64,000 bases of DNA from Argentina anserina (Eukaryota; Streptophyta; Magnoliopsida; Rosales; Rosaceae): assembly GCF_933775445.1 (NCBI RefSeq), contig NC_065876.1, positions 12,524,001-12,588,000 on the forward strand. Direction: 5' to 3'. The notes below the pieces were generated by a model. That model ran no database searches. It worked only from the letters and a program-made list of their open reading frames with translations, and was not told where the DNA came from. Shown piece by piece: positions 59,046 to 64,000 of this stretch (its first letter is position 1; each line of letters starts with the position of its first letter). The position numbers were made by a program, and so were the translations under genes.

Positions 59046-59199
59046 ACATGACTAAAAGACGCAGATATTCTTGAAGGTAGACATGTACGTTCCATTGCAA
59101 AAGTTATGAATTTCTTGCGCAGCATGAGCATCCGACCACTGGCTAAACCCTTATGAATATTAGAAATGGTTTTAGAGGGATTAAGTGCTTTCCCAATCA

Positions 59200-59616
59200 T
59201 CACAGCTGCACATATTTGCTTCCAAATTCAAATAAGTGTAAACACACAAGAAAGAAGAAGCCATCTAGGCCATTAGAAAGAAACTCCGCTTTATTGAATA
59301 TCTCTAACAACCAAACATCTAGAGAAGTCACTTTCTCCTTTGCCGGCATGTACCCAAAAACGCCTCCATACCAAACACAAGCAGTCCAAGGACACAAAAG
59401 AAGGCAATGCTTCGTTGTTTCAACCTCAGCCCCACACAAACTACAACAAGAGTTAGGCATTATTTTCCTCCTAAAATCATTAGCAAGTGCCCTCCACATG
59501 AAGTTAGACACTTTAGGGAGAAAATTAGGCCGCCAAATTATCTTCCACACTTTTGGATCCAAACAGTGAGAGGAAGGTGGCTTGTTCTGCTGAACTTTTT
59601 GAACCCAGCAAAGCAC
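59200..59616 (-). pseudogene. LINE zinc-binding (zf-RVT) domain
   Basis: Encodes VWKIIWRPNFLPKVSNFMWR, then CSLCGAEVETTKHCLLLCPW, the Cys/His knuckle that lies between RT and RNase H in plant L1-type ORF2 proteins. Confidence 0.85.
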
Positions 59617-60173
59617 ATTCTGTAGCTACTCTTCACCGAGTAACATCATTCTTGCTAGTTGGCCAAACAAGGCAATCATCATCATTAACACCACCAATAG
59701 GAATAACCTTGATGGACGAGATATCAGAAGCATGCAAGAAAGGCTGCAAATGAGAAATGTTCAAATTCATGTCATCATCAATCACCTCAGAAACATAAAG
59801 AGAAGTGAACCTATTTGAGACATATGTGGGTTTTATCACACAATTAGAATGATTTGGAATCCACCGATTAGTCCAAATATCAATGTTACGTCCATTGCCA
59901 ATCCTCCAGATCGAGTTCTCAGAAACAATGTCCTTCTTGGCCAACAAACTATATTAAATCCAAGAGGGATGTGACCCTTTCTTGGCCTTCAAGAAATTAC
60001 AATGAGAAAATACCGAGCTTTTAAAATACGACACCATAAAGCATTCAAATTCTTAATAATCCTCCAACATTGTTTGCCGACCAAGGTACGATTATAAGAC
60101 TGTAAATTTTTAAACCCCAAACCACCATCCTACTTGTTGTTGCAGAGAGTATCCCAATTCTTCCAATGTACCT

Positions 60174-61484
60174 TCAACTTGGAGTCTGAGAAACTCCACT
60201 AGAAGTTTGAAATATCAAAGTTGATGGACACAAAGAGACAAGGAGGAGGAAGATTGACATCGGATAGGTCGACAACGCCATTGCCACTGCCTTGATAAGA
60301 ACTTCACATCCAACTTGAGAAATAATGTTAGACTTCCAACCTTCCGATTTCTTTCTAATTCTCTCACATATGTATGCCAACACAGCATTCTTAGAATTCC
60401 CCTATAAAGTAAGAAGACCAAGATTGAGATTAGGTTGCGAAGCAATAGGAATTTGTAGAACATAAGCAATGCAACACTTCACATGATCTGGCATATTTAT
60501 CGAAAATACAAAGAAGACTGAAAATTAACTTCTTGTCCTGATGCAACATAATAGGAATCTAGAACTGATCTAAGCACCGAACAGTTATCCACTGAAGTTG
60601 AGTTGAAATCAATGCTGTCATCAGCCAACATTAAGTGAGAAAGCCCCAGACAATAGAGACTAAGTTTAACACTTTTGAGCCTTCCACCATCCACAACTGC
60701 CGACAAGTTCCTTGATAAGACCTCACCAACTAAGAGGAACATGTAAGGAGAGAGAGTATCTCCCTGCCTGAGACTCCTAGTTGGTTTGAAATAGTTGTTC
60801 TGAGATCCATTAAGAAGGATAGAGAATGAGACAAAGGTCACAAGCTTCATCACAAGATTAATCCAGCTCCTATCATAATCAAACTTCTCGAGAGAGCCCT
60901 GAAGAAGGTCCCCCTCAATTCTATTGTAAGCCTTATTCATGTCTAGCTTCAAAGCAAACTCGAAAGTAGACTTAGAACGCTTCAATTTCATATAGTGGTA
61001 CGCCTCATGAGATAGGATCAAGTTATCTAGAATTTGCCTCCCTGGAACAAAAGCATTTTGGTTCTTCGAAATCAACCCCCGAGAGCATAGGTTTAAGCTG
61101 ATTAGCAATAAGTTATGAGATCATCTTCACAGAGCTGTTGGATAGGCTAATAGGTCTAAACTGCCTCATACTTTCCAAAATTGGAACTTTGAGAATAAGG
61201 AAAATGTTGGCTACACTGACACTGTGCACCGAAGAATTATCCTCGGCAAATCTGGAAACTGCATTGTTGACCTTGACATTCACCACATCCCATAATTTCT
61301 TATAAAACTTACCGGGATAGTCGTTAGGCCCGGGAGCTTTAAGATTACCCATTTTCTTCATGGCCAGAAGAATCTCCTCATTAGAAAACGGGCGCAAGAG
61401 AGAAGCATTTTGGGCATCAGTGACAAGAGAAGGGACATCGTCCAAAGCACTTCCCCAATTTCTAAGCGTAGAAGAGGAATACAT
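60174..61484 (-). pseudogene. LINE reverse transcriptase domain
   Basis: In order: LKAPGPNDYPGKFYKKLW and MRQFRPISLSNSSVKMIS (61484-61113); FVPGRQILDNLILSHEAYHY, LKLDMNKAYNRIE, SLRQGDTLSPYMFLL and the catalytic-box variant LMLADDS (61108-60497); and thumb-like pieces to 60174. The usual F/Y-A-D-D is Leu-Ala-Asp-Asp here. Stops and a frame change between 61113 and 61108 break it. Confidence 0.88.
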
Positions 61485-61905
61485 ATTAGAGAAAAAGGCC
61501 GAGAAAGAATCTCTAATCTAAGAGTCAACATTGATCCACAAGCCATTGTCGAGACACAAGCTAACAATCCTACTCCTTCTATATACTGTAGTCAAGTGAA
61601 AAAAATTGGTGTTGCGATCCCCCTCAAGTAACCAGCTAACTCTCAATCTTTGCTTCCAATAAACCTCCTCCAACTTCTAGGCAAAATCTAATTTATCAAC
61701 AATCACAGCTTCTCCACTCTTACTTTCCTCCGAAACAACACCAACTTGCAAACACGGTTATTTGGGAACTTAATCTTACTATAGGCACTAAGACTAGCCT
61801 TGCATCTCTCGAGACATTGCTCCCACACTGAAAGTGTTGCCTTCCCTCTCCCTACAGTTCCAAGCTTGAGTAATAATGCCAAGACAATCAGGGTCCTCCA
61901 ACCAG

Positions 61906-62645
61906 TTAGCCTCCAATAAAAGGGTATGCCCCCCCCCCCCCCAAAACACCTTTTGGATCAGAGTAGAGATCCAAAGAGCAAAGATCATATCTCACACGAG
62001 ATTCGTGAACCACATTAGCCCTCGGCCACATACCCATAAGCTCCACATTGCCCACAACATGATCCAAACGCTCCCGAATAAACTCATTCACATCCATTCT
62101 CCTATTTTCCCAAGTAAAGTGAGGGTCGGAGAACTTAATATCCACAAGACCATTAGAATCCATGACACCCTTTCAAAAACATAACCCTATTCTAAGCCCA
62201 AGGGATACCACCTTCTTTCTCTCATTTGGAAACTAACTCGTCAAAATGACCGATACAAATCCAAGGAGGGAATGAGATATAACCATATTCATCACAGAAG
62301 TCCAAAAGGTAACCATGTCTTCTTAACATGGAGGGTCGTAGGAAAAAGAAACACGAATAGACATACATGATCTATCAAACTTGATAACAACATCTAACAA
62401 ATTCTTACTCTTGGAAAGTACTTCCACCGACACATCATGCCTCCACCACAAAGCTAAACCACTTGCCCCAGAGAGAGTTTGGTCAAAAGTGATTCCCTTG
62501 TAGTACTATTCTCCCAATGAAGATTGTTAACTCTGAACTTACTTTGCTTCATTTCACACAAGAAGACCACAGATGGGGAGTGAGATAGAATAAACTCTCC
62601 CAACTTTCGGACTGTCATGGGACTCCCCAAGCCTGACAGTTCCAT
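61906..62645 (-). pseudogene. LINE endonuclease (EEP) domain remnants
   Basis: The N-terminal piece GLGSPMTVRKLGEFILSHSP with VVFLCEMK (62645-62454) and the C-terminal piece MDSNGLVDIKFSDPHFTWEN with RERLDHVVGN (62163-61906) flank a degraded middle. A run of 14 C at 61929-61942 falls within the C-terminal piece and shifts frame. Confidence 0.8.
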
Positions 62646-62820
62646 GAGACGATTATACCCATATCCCCTATGTGGCTGTTAGCCAGCCACCACCACCTCG
62701 AGATGGGGATTACCCACTTAAAAAGTTCAAAGCTCCATCGAAATTAGCACTAGCATCCGAGGAAAGATCCACTACCTCCACTGATCTCTCTCTCCAACTC
62801 CTCAAAGAAGCCCCCCTTGC

Positions 62821-63230
62821 TTAACTCACAGAACCCTTTATGGCACTTGTAGATCCGTTCTTACCAGTTGACCGCATCTGATCAACACCTGCAGCCTTCC
62901 TATTACTCAGGCTCTTCGCCTTTCTCCCCCTAATTGACGATTCCCCTTTTTCCCCAGAGAGGGAAGAGAGAAGCCTTGTTCTCGTTGGACATTCATCCTC
63001 AATCATTGGGTTATGAAGAAAAGAGGGTCTCTTTCGGGATAGGAGGAGCTAACAAAAGGGTCAAAACCTAAAGTAAGAGCAATCAGCGCAGAAGGAGTAA
63101 CAAAATTCGAGCATGGAATCTGGGAGTCAAGATTAGATCTTGTTAGAGGAATAGGGCCATGGAAGAGGGGTGAAGTCTCCTCATTTTCAATTAAGTGGAA
63201 AATCTCCTTTGTAACTGCACTCATTTTCAA
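62821..63230 (-). pseudogene. LINE ORF1 and linker remnant
   Basis: Frames 63230-63003 (MKMSAVTKEIFHLIENEETS...) and 63006-62821 (Ser/Lys/Arg-rich) lie where plant LINE ORF1 normally sits. No DUF4283 core or zinc knuckle is visible, so most of ORF1 is missing. Assignment rests on position and on the acidic start. Confidence 0.45.
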
Positions 63231-63240
63231 TTAGCCTTGA

Positions 63241-64000
63241 TCAGACTAAGCTCTGATACAAGATGTTGGGATAGAGCTATTACTCACCTCAATTGATACA
63301 AGCTTGCTGCAATCTGATACAACTTTCCTTCTCACTCCAATCAAGTACTTGACTTGATTTCCTTCTTTTCTTAATGTCATGCACTCAATCACACACAGCA
63401 ACACTATATTTGATAGAGAGATGATGGTAGATTCAAAGAGATACAGAGAGAATAGTAGATCAAAGAGGGGAGCCTATTTCATACACGGGTCAAAAAGGCT
63501 GATATGGCACTTAACATTTGGGAGACGGCCAAAGATCATCCTATTAGTGGAAGGTTAAAAACCAGATACTTAAGGTTTTACCATAGTGGCTGTTATTACC
63601 GATTTTAGCTTTGGAATAACAATTCTATCACTTATCACAGGGGGCAATGGACTGAATATGACAGTGGCTTGATAGTTGATACAACCCTAATCTTAACCAC
63701 TCCACCTTATATAGTCTCCTCCCCCAAATTCACCCTCTCAATCTCAGAGGTCATCCCCACCTTACCTCCCCCAATATCCCACATCGAAATAGTACTCGAA
63801 GATTTCCATACCTATTTCGAAATCCCGGTTGATAAGCTCTTTGTGCCGCCGAAGACCAAGCTCAAGTGCACCGAGTCCGGTACCCTGAGCACTAGAATTT
63901 TGATGAGGTCGAATATTTTGCAGAGCAAGTAGGGATGCGCATGTGGCTCAGGCAATGTGAGGACTGAGAATTGCTCCGCAAATCCTCTATCGGCAATCGA
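63241..64000. other. Intergenic; one unrecognised open frame
   Basis: The plus-strand frame at 63669-63932 (87 residues) is Pro/Ile/Thr-rich (TLPPPISHIEIVLEDFHTYF) and continues past a stop as GCACGSGNVRTEN. I do not recognise it; it could be a fragment of a gene or retroelement cut by the window edge. Confidence 0.35.

Larger units (their letters stand above)
58417..63240 (-). mobile_element. Degenerate LINE (L1-type non-LTR retrotransposon)
   Basis: Minus-oriented. The poly(A) tail is the T run at 58417-58424. Domain order 5' to 3' is ORF1 remnant, endonuclease, reverse transcriptase, zinc-binding RVT domain and RNase H, the plant L1 pattern with C-terminal RNase H. Multiple frameshifts and stops occur throughout. 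The 5' limit is approximate and no target duplication was confirmed. Confidence 0.85.

Noticed and set aside
63366..63420. CAACACT-containing stretch as the right target duplicate of the LINE
   Set aside because: Only about 7 bp agree with the left flank (AACAACACTG before the T run), too short to accept.

Overview
The window is plant nuclear DNA from a eudicot. It is AT-rich, intron-bearing and crowded with transposable elements. Family-level resemblances make Rosaceae plausible, but that is inference. The only two genes that look fully intact are class III secretory peroxidases of the tobacco-N1 type, both on the minus strand (11949-13191 and 51330-52917). Each has three exons of 402, 163 and 428 bp and encodes 330 residues.

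The backbone is a degraded tandem array of a two-gene peroxidase module: type I gene, intergenic DNA, type II gene, then about 2.4 kb of upstream DNA. Three blocks are visible. Block 1 (about 1-4830) starts just upstream of a type I start codon that lies left of the window, and its type II gene is gone. Block 2 (about 8380-15780) keeps only the last codons of type I (8510-8552) but has an intact type II gene. Block 3 (about 35660-58290) has a type I pseudogene split by three transposon insertions (35811-39218) and an intact type II gene.

Between and inside the blocks are many insertions. A 7.2 kb Ty1-copia element (18714-25953) has 185-bp LTRs and an AATGT target duplication. An older, reversed copia deletion derivative sits at 39685-43936 (AATAC duplication). 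A CACTA-type element (44769 to about 50085) carries remnants of a plant transposase gene. A decayed LINE occupies 58417 to about 63240. There are many hAT-like non-autonomous elements with 8-bp duplications, one Harbinger-type MITE with TTA duplications, several long-inverted-repeat elements and at least two retroposons. A small Mutator-like element (32800-33556) with a 9-bp duplication has captured the start of a MATE/DTX transporter gene.

Other host-gene remnants are two LEA group-1 pieces (5127-5364, 7417-7550) and a first-exon fragment resembling plastid ferredoxin C2 (32425-32675). Stretches 6033-7416, 7551-8380, 15790-17400, 25959-27780, 31250-32420, 33567-34590 and 63241-64000 hold nothing I can identify. 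The paralogous blocks act as built-in empty-site controls, so insertion boundaries can often be read directly.
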